A DNA stretch of 64,000 nt from Billgrantia endophytica (GTDB lineage: Bacteria > Pseudomonadota > Gammaproteobacteria > Pseudomonadales > Halomonadaceae). Below, piece by piece: positions 36,146 through 44,729 of this stretch. The translations under genes and the position numbers were made by a program. Position 1 is the first letter of the stretch; each line of letters opens with the position of its first letter. Under the pieces are notes generated by a model. The model saw only the letters and a program-made list of their open reading frames with translations, had not been told where the DNA came from and did no database searches. Where the stretch lies: positions 186,001-250,000 of the forward strand of contig NZ_PNRF01000012.1 in assembly GCF_002879615.1 (NCBI RefSeq), read 5' to 3'.

Positions 36146-36914
36146 GCTTGCGCTCCTTCTTCAGACTGGCCTCCAGGGCCTTGGAGAGATCATCGGAGGG
36201 CTTGCGGCGGCGGATGGGAGTGATGTTGACACTGTCCCCACGCTGCTTGGCCTCGATCAGTTCCAGAACTCGGGCGCGGTATTCATCACGATACGAGTCA
36301 GGCTCGAAAGGGGCTTCCAGCATGTCGATCAGTTGCCTGGCCATATCGAGCTCCTTGCTGTCGAGCGCCTTGCCGCCTGGCGGCTCGAGAGCATCCATGG
36401 CAATCACCTGTTCGTTGTCGCGCAGGGAGATCAGCATCGGTACCCCCCGATACAGGCGCAGCGCCCCGATATAGGCCTTCTTCCGCATGACCCAGCGGGC
36501 CAGCCCTTCCTTCCCGGTGTGATCGAGTGCTTCGATCAAGGCGCAATAGTCCTCGTCCGACCCATCGGGGCCGAGATAGTAAGGGCGGTCATACCAGCGA
36601 TGGTCGATCGCTTTCGGTGGCAGGAAGCGGATCATCTCGATGTCTCGGGACGGTTCGGGTTCCAGGGCCTCGAGTTCCTCCCTGCTCAGCAAGACCAGGG
36701 TGCCATCGTCGGTCGGGTAGGCTCGCTGGGTCTCGCGATAGGGCACCACCTCGTCGGTGTCGGGGTTGATCATGGCCTGCTTGACCGGTGAGCGGTCTTT
36801 GTCGTGGAGCAGCCGAAAGTGCACGCTGCGATCCTGGACGGCAGAGTAGAGTTTCACGGGCACGTCGGCATCATCGAAGCGGATCACGCCTTTCCACATG
36901 GCTCTTGGTGGCAT
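36138..36914 (-). CDS. ku: Ku protein, short paralogue
   Basis: This 258-residue protein is a second, divergent Ku: MWKGVIRFDDADVPVKLYSAVQDRSVHFRLLH, then VVPYRETQRAYP, WVMRKKAYIGALR and the C-terminal DLSKALEASLKKERKRA. It lacks the long tail of its neighbour. ATG 36914 shares a TGATG with the stop of the small zinc protein and has GAGGAGA upstream; an ATG seven codons earlier is less likely. Pairs of Ku genes also occur in rhizobia, where heterodimers have been proposed. Confidence 0.92.
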   Translation of the reverse strand: MPPRAMWKGVIRFDDADVPVKLYSAVQDRSVHFRLLHDKDRSPVKQAMINPDTDEVVPYRETQRAYPTDDGTLVLLSREELEALEPEPSRDIEMIRFLPPKAIDHRWYDRPYYLGPDGSDEDYCALIEALDHTGKEGLARWVMRKKAYIGALRLYRGVPMLISLRDNEQVIAMDALEPPGGKALDSKELDMARQLIDMLEAPFEPDSYRDEYRARVLELIEAKQRGDSVNITPIRRRKPSDDLSKALEASLKKERKRA

Positions 36915-37099
36915 CACGATGTCTCCTCGCGGCATTCGGGACAGACGGTCTCGCGCTCGTCGAGCCGTTCGATGACACAGGTCGGGCAGATCGGTCTATC
37001 GCAATGGATGCAGTGATAGCCCGCTTCGTAATGGAAGGTGCGCAGGCAGAACTGGCAGGTTTCGGGGCCGGATTCCAGCCACCAGGGCGTGTCGTTCAC
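36914..37099 (-). CDS. Small eight-cysteine zinc-binding protein inside the NHEJ operon (unknown function)
   Basis: This ~61-residue protein has four CxxC pairs, CQFC, CIHC, CPTC and CPEC, separated by 11, 4 and 11 residues. That layout (CxxC-x11-CxxC-x4-CxxC-x11-CxxC) is the spacing of RING/FYVE-like cross-brace fingers binding two zinc ions. I favour a GTG start at 37099 because AGGAGG lies five bases upstream; an ATG at 37126 overlapping the ligD stop (ATGA) would add nine residues. Its stop overlaps the short ku start (TGATG). Its place between ligD and ku suggests an NHEJ accessory role, which is inference. I do not recognise a named family. Confidence 0.75.
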   Translation of the reverse strand: MNDTPWWLESGPETCQFCLRTFHYEAGYHCIHCDRPICPTCVIERLDERETVCPECREETS

Positions 37100-37122
37100 A
37101 TTCACCTCCTGGCTTCGTGGGC

Positions 37123-39714
37123 TCATGGCAAGCCGACGGTCTTGCGCAACTGGGCATCGAGTGGTCGCGCGGCCTCGGCAAAGCCCTCCCATGGGTCCCG
37201 GCGAAGTGCCGAAAGGCGGCGGCGCAGGTTCTCGACGGTGTAGCGATCGGCGCGGAGGGCCGCGTTGAGCTCATCCCAGCGAACCGGTACGGCCACCGGG
37301 GCGCCTTTGCGGGCACGTACCGTGTAGGAGGCGACGGCCGTGGCGCCACGACCATTGCGCAGGTAATCGATGAAGATGCGGCCTTGCCGCTTGGCCTTGG
37401 ACATGTTCGTCGTCAGCCGTTCCGGATCGTCCTTGGCGTGCCGCTGGGCGACGGCCTTGGCGAAGGCCTTGGTCTGGTCCCAGTCCGCCTCGGGGACCAG
37501 GGGCACCACGAGGTGCAGGCCCTTGCCGCCGGTAGTGCGCACGAAGCTCTCGAGTCCCAGCGAACCCAGCCGCTTTCGAAGCGTGTCGGCGATACGCAGG
37601 ATCTCCTTCCAGGGGATACCCGGGTTGGGGTCCAGGTCGAAGACGAGGCGATCGGGGCGCTCGAGATCGTCGATACGGCTGCCCCAGGGATGGATTTCCA
37701 GCGCACCGGCCTGGACCAGGGCAACGAGATCGGCGGCCGTTTCCACATAGACGTATTCCGCGCTGCCGCTCTTCTCGGGAATGTCGAGGCGAGGGACACT
37801 GGCAGGTATGGCAACTCGAGGGTGCTTCTGGAAAAAGCACTCGTCGTCACGACCCTGGGGGCATCTCACCAGTGACAGCGGCCGCCGGGCCAGGTGGGGC
37901 AGCACCCAGTCCTGGACCGCCTCGTAGAAGCGGGCCAGGTCGAGCTTGGTCAGGCCCTGCTCCGGGAACAGGACGCGGTCGGGATTGGAGAGCCGCACAC
38001 CCAGCAGCTGTATTTCATCCTTGCGCGTTCGCTTCGCGGAGCCTCGTGTACCCGAGGGCTCGCCATCGTTCGGCTGCGCCTTGCTCTGCGCGGGGCTTTT
38101 CACCTTCTCCTTGGTAGCGGTCATGCGAATTTCCTCGGGGTTACGGTCCTCTCGGAGCCCACGAAACGCCGGATGACGCAGCCGCCCATCCCGCGTACGT
38201 TCGGTAAATTCGACTTCTATCACCAGGCTGGGGCGTACCCAGTGGACCTTGCGGGTATCGGGGATCGGGCCATTGAAGGGTGATACGGAGACTTCCCTCT
38301 CCTGAAGGGAGGCGCCCAGCGTTTCAAGGAGCCGGCTGTTGAAACCCGTGCCGACCCGTCCGGCATACTCGAGTCGGCCCTCGGCATCGAAGGCACCCAT
38401 CAGTAATGACCCGAAACCACTGCGTGAGCCGCCCGGCTCGGTATATCCACCTACGACGAATTCTTCATGGGTGATGCATTTCACCTTCAGCCAGTCCTGG
38501 CTGCGCTTTTCCTGATAGGTGCTCGAGGCGCGCTTGCTGATGATGCCTTCGAGGCCCAGCTGACAGGCCTGATCGAAGAACGCGGCTCCCTGGGAATCGA
38601 TGTGGTCGGAATAGCGTATATTGCGACTACCGATGAATCCGGCCGCCTCGTGAAGCTCGGCCAGGGCCTGCTTGCGCTCGATGAGCGACACCGCGCTCAA
38701 GTCATGGCCATCGACATGGATCAGGTCAAAGACCTGATAGACCAGTTTCGCGGTGCGGCCGTTACTGAGCATTTCCTGCAGATGGCGAAAGCTGCTGGTA
38801 CCGCTTCGTGACATGGCCACGACCTCACCATCGAGCAGGGCCGACTCGACCGGGAAGGCTTCCAGCAGACGGGCAAGCTCGGGAAAGCGGTGCGTCCAGT
38901 CCTTGCCGTTGCGTGTCAGCAGTTGCGCATTGCCGTTCTCGATACGCGCAAGAATTCGGTAGCCATCGAGCTTGATCTCATGGATCCAGTCGTCATGGTT
39001 CGGAGCCTTTCTGGCCAGGGTAGCGAGCTGGGGGCGGGGGGAGCGTGGCAGGGGAGCCTTGCGCGCGCCTTTCAGGGTGCCCGGGTCGGTGATTACCCGG
39101 TTCGGGTTGTTGCTTCGCGAGGACCAGACGTGATCACGGTCCTCGGCGATCTGCCGCATGCTGCGTCCGCTCATGATACTGCTGTCGTCCTCGACGCTGA
39201 CGGCGGTGTCCTTGGTTTTGTCGCCCTTGCGTCTGCCGTCGCTGCGCTTGATCATCAGCCAGCTCTTGCCGCTCTTGTCCTGTTTTTCCTTGCCTCCGCG
39301 CAGGCGAGTCAGTGTCCAGGTGCCGCGCAACCTCTCTCCGTCGAGCTCGAAGTCGATACGGTCCTGCTTTTGCTTGCCCCTGGGCGTCCAGCCACCCCGG
39401 TCCCAGATCATGACCGTACCGCCGCCGTAGGACGTCTCGGGAATGACGCCTTCGAAGTCGCCATACTCGAGCGGGTGATCTTCCACCTCGATGGCCAGGC
39501 GTTTCTCTCCAGGTTCCAGGCTGGGCCCTTTGGGCAGGGCCCAACTACGTAGCACGCCGTCCTGCTCAAGGCGCAGGTCGAAGTGGTCATGGCTTGCCGC
39601 ATGTTTGTGCATCACGTAGAGGTTGCCCGAGGCATCGGCGGCTTGGGTGTCGCCGACGGGCTCGGCGGTGCGTTCAAAGTCGCGCTTGCGGCGATACTCC
39701 TTCAATTTCTCCAT
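37123..39714 (-). CDS. ligD: Multifunctional ATP-dependent DNA ligase LigD
   Basis: This ~863-residue enzyme joins double-strand breaks with Ku. Domain order is 3'-phosphoesterase (~1-180, HKHAASHDHFDLRLE), ATP-dependent ligase (~225-530, adenylated lysine in HEIKLDGYR near 248) and primase/polymerase (~575-863, LSNPDRVLFPEQGLTK and LVFDLDPNPG). This is the Pseudomonas order. I prefer the ATG at 39714 (MEKLKEYRRKRDF, as in relatives); an in-frame ATG lies ten codons upstream. A strong Shine-Dalgarno (39755-39761) instead serves a short leader ORF in another frame. The stop overlaps or nearly touches the zinc-protein gene. Confidence 0.95.
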   Translation of the reverse strand: MEKLKEYRRKRDFERTAEPVGDTQAADASGNLYVMHKHAASHDHFDLRLEQDGVLRSWALPKGPSLEPGEKRLAIEVEDHPLEYGDFEGVIPETSYGGGTVMIWDRGGWTPRGKQKQDRIDFELDGERLRGTWTLTRLRGGKEKQDKSGKSWLMIKRSDGRRKGDKTKDTAVSVEDDSSIMSGRSMRQIAEDRDHVWSSRSNNPNRVITDPGTLKGARKAPLPRSPRPQLATLARKAPNHDDWIHEIKLDGYRILARIENGNAQLLTRNGKDWTHRFPELARLLEAFPVESALLDGEVVAMSRSGTSSFRHLQEMLSNGRTAKLVYQVFDLIHVDGHDLSAVSLIERKQALAELHEAAGFIGSRNIRYSDHIDSQGAAFFDQACQLGLEGIISKRASSTYQEKRSQDWLKVKCITHEEFVVGGYTEPGGSRSGFGSLLMGAFDAEGRLEYAGRVGTGFNSRLLETLGASLQEREVSVSPFNGPIPDTRKVHWVRPSLVIEVEFTERTRDGRLRHPAFRGLREDRNPEEIRMTATKEKVKSPAQSKAQPNDGEPSGTRGSAKRTRKDEIQLLGVRLSNPDRVLFPEQGLTKLDLARFYEAVQDWVLPHLARRPLSLVRCPQGRDDECFFQKHPRVAIPASVPRLDIPEKSGSAEYVYVETAADLVALVQAGALEIHPWGSRIDDLERPDRLVFDLDPNPGIPWKEILRIADTLRKRLGSLGLESFVRTTGGKGLHLVVPLVPEADWDQTKAFAKAVAQRHAKDDPERLTTNMSKAKRQGRIFIDYLRNGRGATAVASYTVRARKGAPVAVPVRWDELNAALRADRYTVENLRRRLSALRRDPWEGFAEAARPLDAQLRKTVGLP

Positions 39715-39748
39715 TGCCCTTGTCCTTGAGCCATTCGAGAGCATTCAT
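39674..39748 (-). CDS. 24-codon leader ORF overlapping the ligD start
   Basis: AGGAGGT at 39755-39761 is the best ribosome binding site in the area, and with optimal six-base spacing it points to the ATG at 39748. That frame encodes 24 residues (begins MNALEWLKDKGNGE) and stops inside ligD, past the probable ligD ATG at 39714. It may couple or tune ligD translation, or the real ligD start may use the ATG at 39744 from the same site. Function is unproven. Confidence 0.4.
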   Translation of the reverse strand: MNALEWLKDKGNGEIEGVSPQARL

Positions 39749-40130
39749 GATGTTACCTCCTGTAGTCATCGGCTGATGATATCCGGACCGGTCATGCACG
39801 GGCCAGAGACAGCAAGTGCTCATCGCCAACTCAGCATAGCTTCGACATAGTTGGTGTCAAACTGGCGGAGCAAGGTAACTATTTAGTGAGTATATGGGCA
39901 AGGGTGGCCTGAACGGTCAGGGAAACATGCTGTGTTATAGACTAAATATCATGATGTGACGCTGTGGCGTTGTCTCTTTTTTGCCTTTTGTGTTGTCGGG
40001 GTTCGAAAAGGTAAAGATTCGTCTTTTCCATGGAACCTAAGTGGGCTGCTCCCTATCTTGATGGGGGAAGGATGAAGCAGGGCCATACCGATCAGGTTGG
40101 TTCTGCCACACTGTCATGGAGATAGATGGG
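39749..40130. promoter_or_regulatory. A+T-rich divergent region between ligD and the ATP-grasp gene
   Basis: This 382 bp region has no convincing gene and is visibly richer in A+T than the flanks. A pair GGAACCT (40032-40038) and TCTTGA (40056-40061), 17 bases apart, resembles a sigma-E/AlgU promoter (GAACTT / TCTGA) reading towards the ATP-grasp gene, with the -35 T replaced by C. It is a weak match by eye. The promoter of the NHEJ operon must lie here on the other strand. Confidence 0.4.
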
Positions 40131-41423
40131 ATGAAGCGGAATATTTTTGTCGTGGCACTTGAGGAGCAGCAGCGCAAGGAGTTCGAAACCGTGCGCCACT
40201 CCGATCATTTTGAAGTGCATGGCTTGTTGGACGTCAAGACGGCAGTGGAGTCGGCCCACTTTTCTTTCAATGAACTGCTGGGCCAGGCACGCAAGAAATT
40301 GATGAACTTCGAGGGTTCCATTGATGCCATCGTGGCGCAATGGGATTTTCCCACCAGCGTTATGGTTCCCATCCTCTGTAGGGAGTACAATATTCCCTCC
40401 CCTTCAGTGGAAAGCGTATTGAAGTGCGAGCATAAATACTGGAGTCGAGTCGAGCAGGAGAAAGTGGTGCCCGAAGTCGTGCCGAAGTTTTGCGGCGTCG
40501 ATCCCTTTTCTGAAAACCCTCTCAAGCAAGTTACGCTGGATTACCCTTTCTGGATCAAGCCCGTCAAGGCATTCTCATCGCATCTCGGCTTCAAGATCAA
40601 GAGTGAAGAGCAGTTTCATGCCGCCATTGAAAAGATGCGCGATGGCGTTCGACAGCTGGGAGACCCGTTCAACGAGGCACTTCGGTATGTTGTACTCCCA
40701 CCCGAAATTCAGGAAATGGATGGTAATTCCTGCATTGCCGAGGAAATTATTTCGGGTGTTCAGGCTGCTCCCGAAGGCACCGTATTTCGTGGTGAGTTCA
40801 ACGTGCATGGTATTATTTCACAGCCTAGTTCAGAGAGCAGCGATGCTTTGTATGACAGGATGGAATATCCCAGCAACCTGCCGGAAAAAGTTCATCGCAG
40901 AATGATCGATGTCAGTAAGCGATTCCTTGATCACATTGATTATGATAATGGCTGCTTCAATGTCGAATTCATGTGGAATGAAGAAACAGACAAGCTGTGG
41001 CTGATAGAAGTCAATACGCGTATATCCCAATCGCATAGTGAGGTCTTCATCATGGTGGACGGCATGTCCAACCATGAAGTGGCAATTGATATAGCTCTGG
41101 GACAGCGGCCTTCCCTGTCCAATCGCCAGGGACCCTATCCTGTCGCGGCCAAGTGTTTCATTCCTTACGACGATCAGGATGGCGTGGTGAAGCGCGTCCC
41201 CAGTAAAGAGGAAATCGAAGCCCTGAAGGAGCGCTTTCCCGGCACCATGGTCAGGCTCGATGTCCAGCCTGGCATGCGGCTGGGAGAGCTCATGCACCAG
41301 GATAGCTTCAGCTACCGCCTGGGAACATTATATGTGACGGGTGAAGACCATGATCAGCTCGAAGAGCGTTATAAGGCCTGCCTGGAAGCGCTGACGTTCG
41401 AGGTCGAGCCTCTCCAGCAATGA
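40131..41423 (+). CDS. ATP-grasp domain carboxylate ligase of unknown substrate
   Basis: This ~430-residue protein has an ATP-grasp fold: an N-terminal preATP-like region (~1-95), ATP-binding FWIKPVKAFSSHLGFKI near 135-150, and metal-binding Glu/Asn in FNVEFMWNEE and LIEVNTRIS near 290-310. Such enzymes join a carboxylate, via acyl phosphate, to an amine or thiol. The C-terminal ~100 residues resemble the extra domain seen in biotin-carboxylase-like ligases (GMRLGELMHQD). I prefer ATG 40131 because GGAG precedes it; another ATG lies five codons earlier. The gene is less GC-rich than its surroundings, a sign of transfer. It is 16 bases from the CocE-like gene. Confidence 0.75.
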   Translation: MKRNIFVVALEEQQRKEFETVRHSDHFEVHGLLDVKTAVESAHFSFNELLGQARKKLMNFEGSIDAIVAQWDFPTSVMVPILCREYNIPSPSVESVLKCEHKYWSRVEQEKVVPEVVPKFCGVDPFSENPLKQVTLDYPFWIKPVKAFSSHLGFKIKSEEQFHAAIEKMRDGVRQLGDPFNEALRYVVLPPEIQEMDGNSCIAEEIISGVQAAPEGTVFRGEFNVHGIISQPSSESSDALYDRMEYPSNLPEKVHRRMIDVSKRFLDHIDYDNGCFNVEFMWNEETDKLWLIEVNTRISQSHSEVFIMVDGMSNHEVAIDIALGQRPSLSNRQGPYPVAAKCFIPYDDQDGVVKRVPSKEEIEALKERFPGTMVRLDVQPGMRLGELMHQDSFSYRLGTLYVTGEDHDQLEERYKACLEALTFEVEPLQQ

Positions 41424-41439
41424 ACCCAAAGGAGGAGTC

Positions 41440-43491
41440 GTGCCAATCGTTGATTCGTACCCCTACAAGGTTCGCGAAATAGAAAACGTCTTCATCCCCA
41501 TGCGTGATGGGGCGCAGCTGGCTGCTCGTATCTGGCTGCCCGAGAAGGCCGAGAGTCGGCCGCTGCCGGCGATCGTGGAGTACATCCCTTATCGCAAGCG
41601 CGATATTACGCGAGGGAGAGATGCGTCCAACCATGCTTACCTGGCCGGACATGGCTATGTCTGTCTCCGTGTCGATATGCGTGGCAGCGGTGATTCGGAT
41701 GGCGTGATCACAGACGAATACACGCAGCAGGAGCAGGAGGACGGCGTGGACGCCATTGCCTGGATCGCCAGGCAGTCCTGGTGTGACGGCAATGTCGGCA
41801 TGATGGGCATTTCCTGGGGTGGCTTCAACAGCCTTCAGGTGGCGGCCAAGCAGCCACCTGAACTCAGGGCGATCATCAGTCTTTGCTCGAGTGATGACCT
41901 CTATGCCGACAACATGCACTACATGGGGGGATGCCTGCTGGGCGACAACCTGTCGGAGGCGACTGTCATGTTCGCCTTCAATACACTCCCCCCCGACCCC
42001 CAGATAGTCGGTGACCGCTGGCGCGACATGTGGTTCGACCGCATGGAGGGGAGCGGGCTATGGCTCGAGCCATGGCTCGAGAACCAGCGGCGCAACGCCT
42101 ATTGGTCGACGAGTTCGGTCTGCGAATACTACGCCGATGTCAAATGTCCCGTGTATGCGATAGGCGGCTGGGCGGATGGTTTCACCAACACCGTGCTGCG
42201 CCTGATGCAGCACCTGGAGGTGCCGCGGAAGGGGCTGATCGGCCCCTGGGGGCACAAGTATCCCCACCAGGGCTTGCCTGGCCCAGCGATCGGTTTTCTG
42301 CAGGAAGCCGTACGCTGGTGGGATTACTGGTTGAAAGGTCAGGACAACGGCATCATGGAGGAGCCCATGCTGCGCGCCTGGCAACAGGACAGCGTGCCAC
42401 CCGACACTTCCTATGAGGAGCGTCCGGGGCGCTGGATCGGTGAGTCTGGCTGGCCCTCGCAGAATGTCGAGGCGAAACGCTATCCATTGGGCCCCTATAC
42501 GATTGCGTTGGGCGAGGGCCATGGAGACGCCCATCGAAAGCAACGGGAAAGCCAGCGTGACAAGAGCCTGGCGTTGCAGTCACCCTTGAGTGTCGGTCTG
42601 TTTGCGGGGAAGTGGTGCTCCTATGCCGCCACGCCGGACCTGCCGGGTGACCAGCGCGAAGAAGATGGCGGAGCGCTGGTGTTCAGCAGCCGGGAACTGG
42701 AGGAGCCACTCGATATCTTCGGTGTGGCGTCACTGGACCTGGAGCTCTCCGCGGACAAGCCCCAGGGGATGATCGCCGTTCGGCTATCGGATGTGGCGCC
42801 GGATGGCAAGGCGACTCGTGTCACCTACGGCCTGCTCAACCTGACGCATCGCGACAGTGATGCCCATCCCGAGCCGTTGGTCCCTCATCAGCGCTACCGG
42901 ATAAAGGTGCCGCTGAATGGGATAGCCCAGCGCTTTCCGGCGGGTCACCAGATCAGGGTCTCTGTCTCGACCTCATACTGGCCACTGGCCTGGCTGCCGC
43001 CCGAGCCGGTACAGGTGGATATCTATCCTGACACGTGTTCATTGACGTTGCCCGTGCGCACACCCGGTGATGAAGATGCGCGCTTGCCCGCTTTCGAAGC
43101 ACCTGAAGAAGCCCCGGCCCTTGCCGTCACGATGATAGCCCCCAGCGAGCACAACTGGTTACTGCACCGTGACCTGGCGGGCAAGGAATCCGTGCTGGAA
43201 GTCGTCAATGACCAGGGGCACTTCGTGATAGACGACACCGGTACCGAGGTGAGGCGCAGTACACGGGAATGGTATTCCACCGTCAATGACGACTTTACCT
43301 CGGCACGCGGTGAAACCTATACGGAACGGGTTTTCAAGCGAGATGACTGGAACGTGGAAGTCTATACCCGGACGGTATTGAGCTGTACGGAAGAGCATTT
43401 CCATGTGCATGCTCAACTCGATGCCTATGAAGATGATTACCGTGTGTTCTCGAAGAATTGGAAAAACGTGATACCAAGAGACCATCTCTGA
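41440..43491 (+). CDS. CocE/NonD family hydrolase (X-Pro dipeptidyl-peptidase S15 fold)
   Basis: This 683-residue serine hydrolase has an alpha/beta-hydrolase domain with nucleophile S125 in MMGISWGGF, and likely partners D246 (GGWADGF) and H272 (GPWGHKYP), plus a C-terminal jelly-roll PepX_C domain from about residue 380. Family members cleave esters or amides, for example cocaine esterase and X-Pro dipeptidyl peptidase. The start is GTG with AGGAGG upstream. No signal peptide is seen, so it is cytoplasmic. Sitting 16 bases after an ATP-grasp ligase, it may act on the bond the ligase makes or on its substrate; this is inference. Confidence 0.85.
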   Translation: MPIVDSYPYKVREIENVFIPMRDGAQLAARIWLPEKAESRPLPAIVEYIPYRKRDITRGRDASNHAYLAGHGYVCLRVDMRGSGDSDGVITDEYTQQEQEDGVDAIAWIARQSWCDGNVGMMGISWGGFNSLQVAAKQPPELRAIISLCSSDDLYADNMHYMGGCLLGDNLSEATVMFAFNTLPPDPQIVGDRWRDMWFDRMEGSGLWLEPWLENQRRNAYWSTSSVCEYYADVKCPVYAIGGWADGFTNTVLRLMQHLEVPRKGLIGPWGHKYPHQGLPGPAIGFLQEAVRWWDYWLKGQDNGIMEEPMLRAWQQDSVPPDTSYEERPGRWIGESGWPSQNVEAKRYPLGPYTIALGEGHGDAHRKQRESQRDKSLALQSPLSVGLFAGKWCSYAATPDLPGDQREEDGGALVFSSRELEEPLDIFGVASLDLELSADKPQGMIAVRLSDVAPDGKATRVTYGLLNLTHRDSDAHPEPLVPHQRYRIKVPLNGIAQRFPAGHQIRVSVSTSYWPLAWLPPEPVQVDIYPDTCSLTLPVRTPGDEDARLPAFEAPEEAPALAVTMIAPSEHNWLLHRDLAGKESVLEVVNDQGHFVIDDTGTEVRRSTREWYSTVNDDFTSARGETYTERVFKRDDWNVEVYTRTVLSCTEEHFHVHAQLDAYEDDYRVFSKNWKNVIPRDHL

Positions 43492-43567
43492 TCCTGTAGA
43501 AGGGCTGGTCTTCAGTGGGCGACCCGAGGTGAAGCCATCGTCCAGCTTGCTGCGTCAGACAACGCGT

Positions 43568-43594
43568 AAAAAAACCCCGAGGCGGTTCCCGGGG
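43568..43594 (-). terminator. Strong terminator of the YciF-like gene
   Basis: Read on the minus strand, a CCCCGG/CGGGG stem is followed by seven T residues (A run 43568-43574 on the plus strand). It lies 30 bases past the YciF-like stop and also faces the convergent CocE-like gene. Confidence 0.85.
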
Positions 43595-43623
43595 AGGCAA
43601 GGGTTGGCCAAGGAGAAGAGCTA

Positions 43624-44142
43624 TCAAGTCTTGGCGCGAAGATCGCTGTCTTCGGAACGCGCCAGGAATTGCCGGGTGGTTTCGTCAAGGTGTTGGGAGA
43701 GCCACTCTGCCATGGCTTCTTCCTCCTTGAGGATACCTTGGCAGATACGGGCGATCTCCGGTTTCGAGGCCTGTTCGGCCGTCTGGATAAGCGCCTTGTA
43801 GCTGGCTATTTCGAAATGCTCGAAGGCATAACTCACTATGGACCCTTTGACGACTTCATCGCTTGCCAGCATGCCGCCCACAGCCTGGCCGAACGCCGTC
43901 AGCTTTGCCCCCACGTCTTTTACCACGGAAGGATCGGTACCCAGCAGTGAGATACAGTCTTCCAGCTTTTCGGCTTGCCCCTGTGTCTCGATCAGATGCT
44001 GCTCTATCCTGGCTTTCAGCTCCGGATAGTGCTCGAGCCGCTTGGCCTGGGATTCCAGCATCTTTTCTGCCTGCTTTTCCATGGCGTGTGCGTCGCGCAG
44101 CCAATCTTCGAGATGTTTCGGGGTTTGCGGTTGGGTGCCCAT
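43624..44142 (-). CDS. Ferritin-like DUF892/YciF-type stress protein
   Basis: This 172-residue protein is all helical with the ferritin-like DUF892 pattern: LEDWLRDAHAMEKQAEKMLE at the start, then IEQHLIETQGQAEKLE and AFEHFEIASYKALI carrying the Glu/His residues that would hold a di-iron site. E. coli YciF is of this type and is a RpoS-controlled, osmotically induced protein of unclear function. ATG 44142 lies nine bases after AAGGAG. It lies in a cluster with other stress-type genes. Confidence 0.85.
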   Translation of the reverse strand: MGTQPQTPKHLEDWLRDAHAMEKQAEKMLESQAKRLEHYPELKARIEQHLIETQGQAEKLEDCISLLGTDPSVVKDVGAKLTAFGQAVGGMLASDEVVKGSIVSYAFEHFEIASYKALIQTAEQASKPEIARICQGILKEEEAMAEWLSQHLDETTRQFLARSEDSDLRAKT

Positions 44143-44535
44143 GGTATCCATCTCCTTTGTCACGATAATGTCATTCGCCAATGACCACGGCGGATTGATT
44201 GACTCTTCCTGAGCTCCGGCATTGGGTCGAGTTTTGGTTCCTGGCACTTCTAGTGCCCTGTTCCTTGACTGAATGAGTTTCCTTGCTCCATCTCTTTACT
44301 TTCGGATCAGCCCTTCCCGAAATGCCCCGGATATCGGAGTTGGTTCCACGACGATGCATTTTCATGCCTTTCCTGCATCGACGTTAGGCCATGAATTTTC
44401 CGGATAGCCATCGAGTCGAGCGACGACTGTACTCAGGTAAACAGGCCGTCAGGAGATCACGCGTATCCTGATGGCCTGATTCAGATAGCCCGAAAAATGG
44501 CTAAAGGTGCTTTACGCAGCATCACGCAGCATCGG
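44143..44535. promoter_or_regulatory. Intergenic region between YciF-like and KGG-protein genes
   Basis: This 393 bp stretch holds the upstream region of the YciF-like gene. I see a terminator-like hairpin at 44442-44478 and nothing else that I can name. A 64-codon open frame within it has no family features and no ribosome binding site. Confidence 0.4.
44442..44478 (-). terminator. Terminator-like hairpin after the KGG-protein gene
   Basis: CAGGCCGTCAGGA at 44442-44454 pairs with TCCTGATGGCCTG at 44466-44478, 13 bp with one G-T pair and an 11-base loop. On the minus strand it is followed by GTTTACC. It lies about 60 bases past the KGG gene stop. Confidence 0.6.
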
Positions 44536-44697
44536 TCAGCGACCTTGACTCTTGCCGCCTTTCTGGCCGGCTTGTGATGCCTTCTTCGGATCGTTGGCGA
44601 AGTTGCCGCTGCTTTGCTGCCCGCCCTTCTTGCCGGCTTCAGCGGCTTTCTTCGGGTCATTGGCGAAGTTGCCGGGGTTCTGATTGCGCTGTGACAT
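44536..44697 (-). CDS. KGG-repeat stress protein (GsiB/YciG-like)
   Basis: This 53-residue hydrophilic protein contains two copies of GNFANDPKKAxxAGxKGG, the KGG repeat of general stress proteins such as GsiB and YciG. Such proteins are predicted to be disordered and are induced by desiccation, osmotic or stationary-phase stress. ATG 44697 follows AAGGAG nine bases upstream, the same arrangement as the neighbouring YciF-like gene. yciG and yciF are adjacent in E. coli as well, which supports a common stress role here. Confidence 0.9.
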   Translation of the reverse strand: MSQRNQNPGNFANDPKKAAEAGKKGGQQSSGNFANDPKKASQAGQKGGKSQGR

Positions 44698-44729
44698 GAT
44701 GAGTATCTCCTTCATTAGTCGGCAATGTG

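Noticed and set aside
44171..44365. A 64-codon minus-strand open frame upstream of the YciF-like gene
   Set aside because: No ribosome binding site, no family resemblance, and it lies in what looks like promoter sequence.
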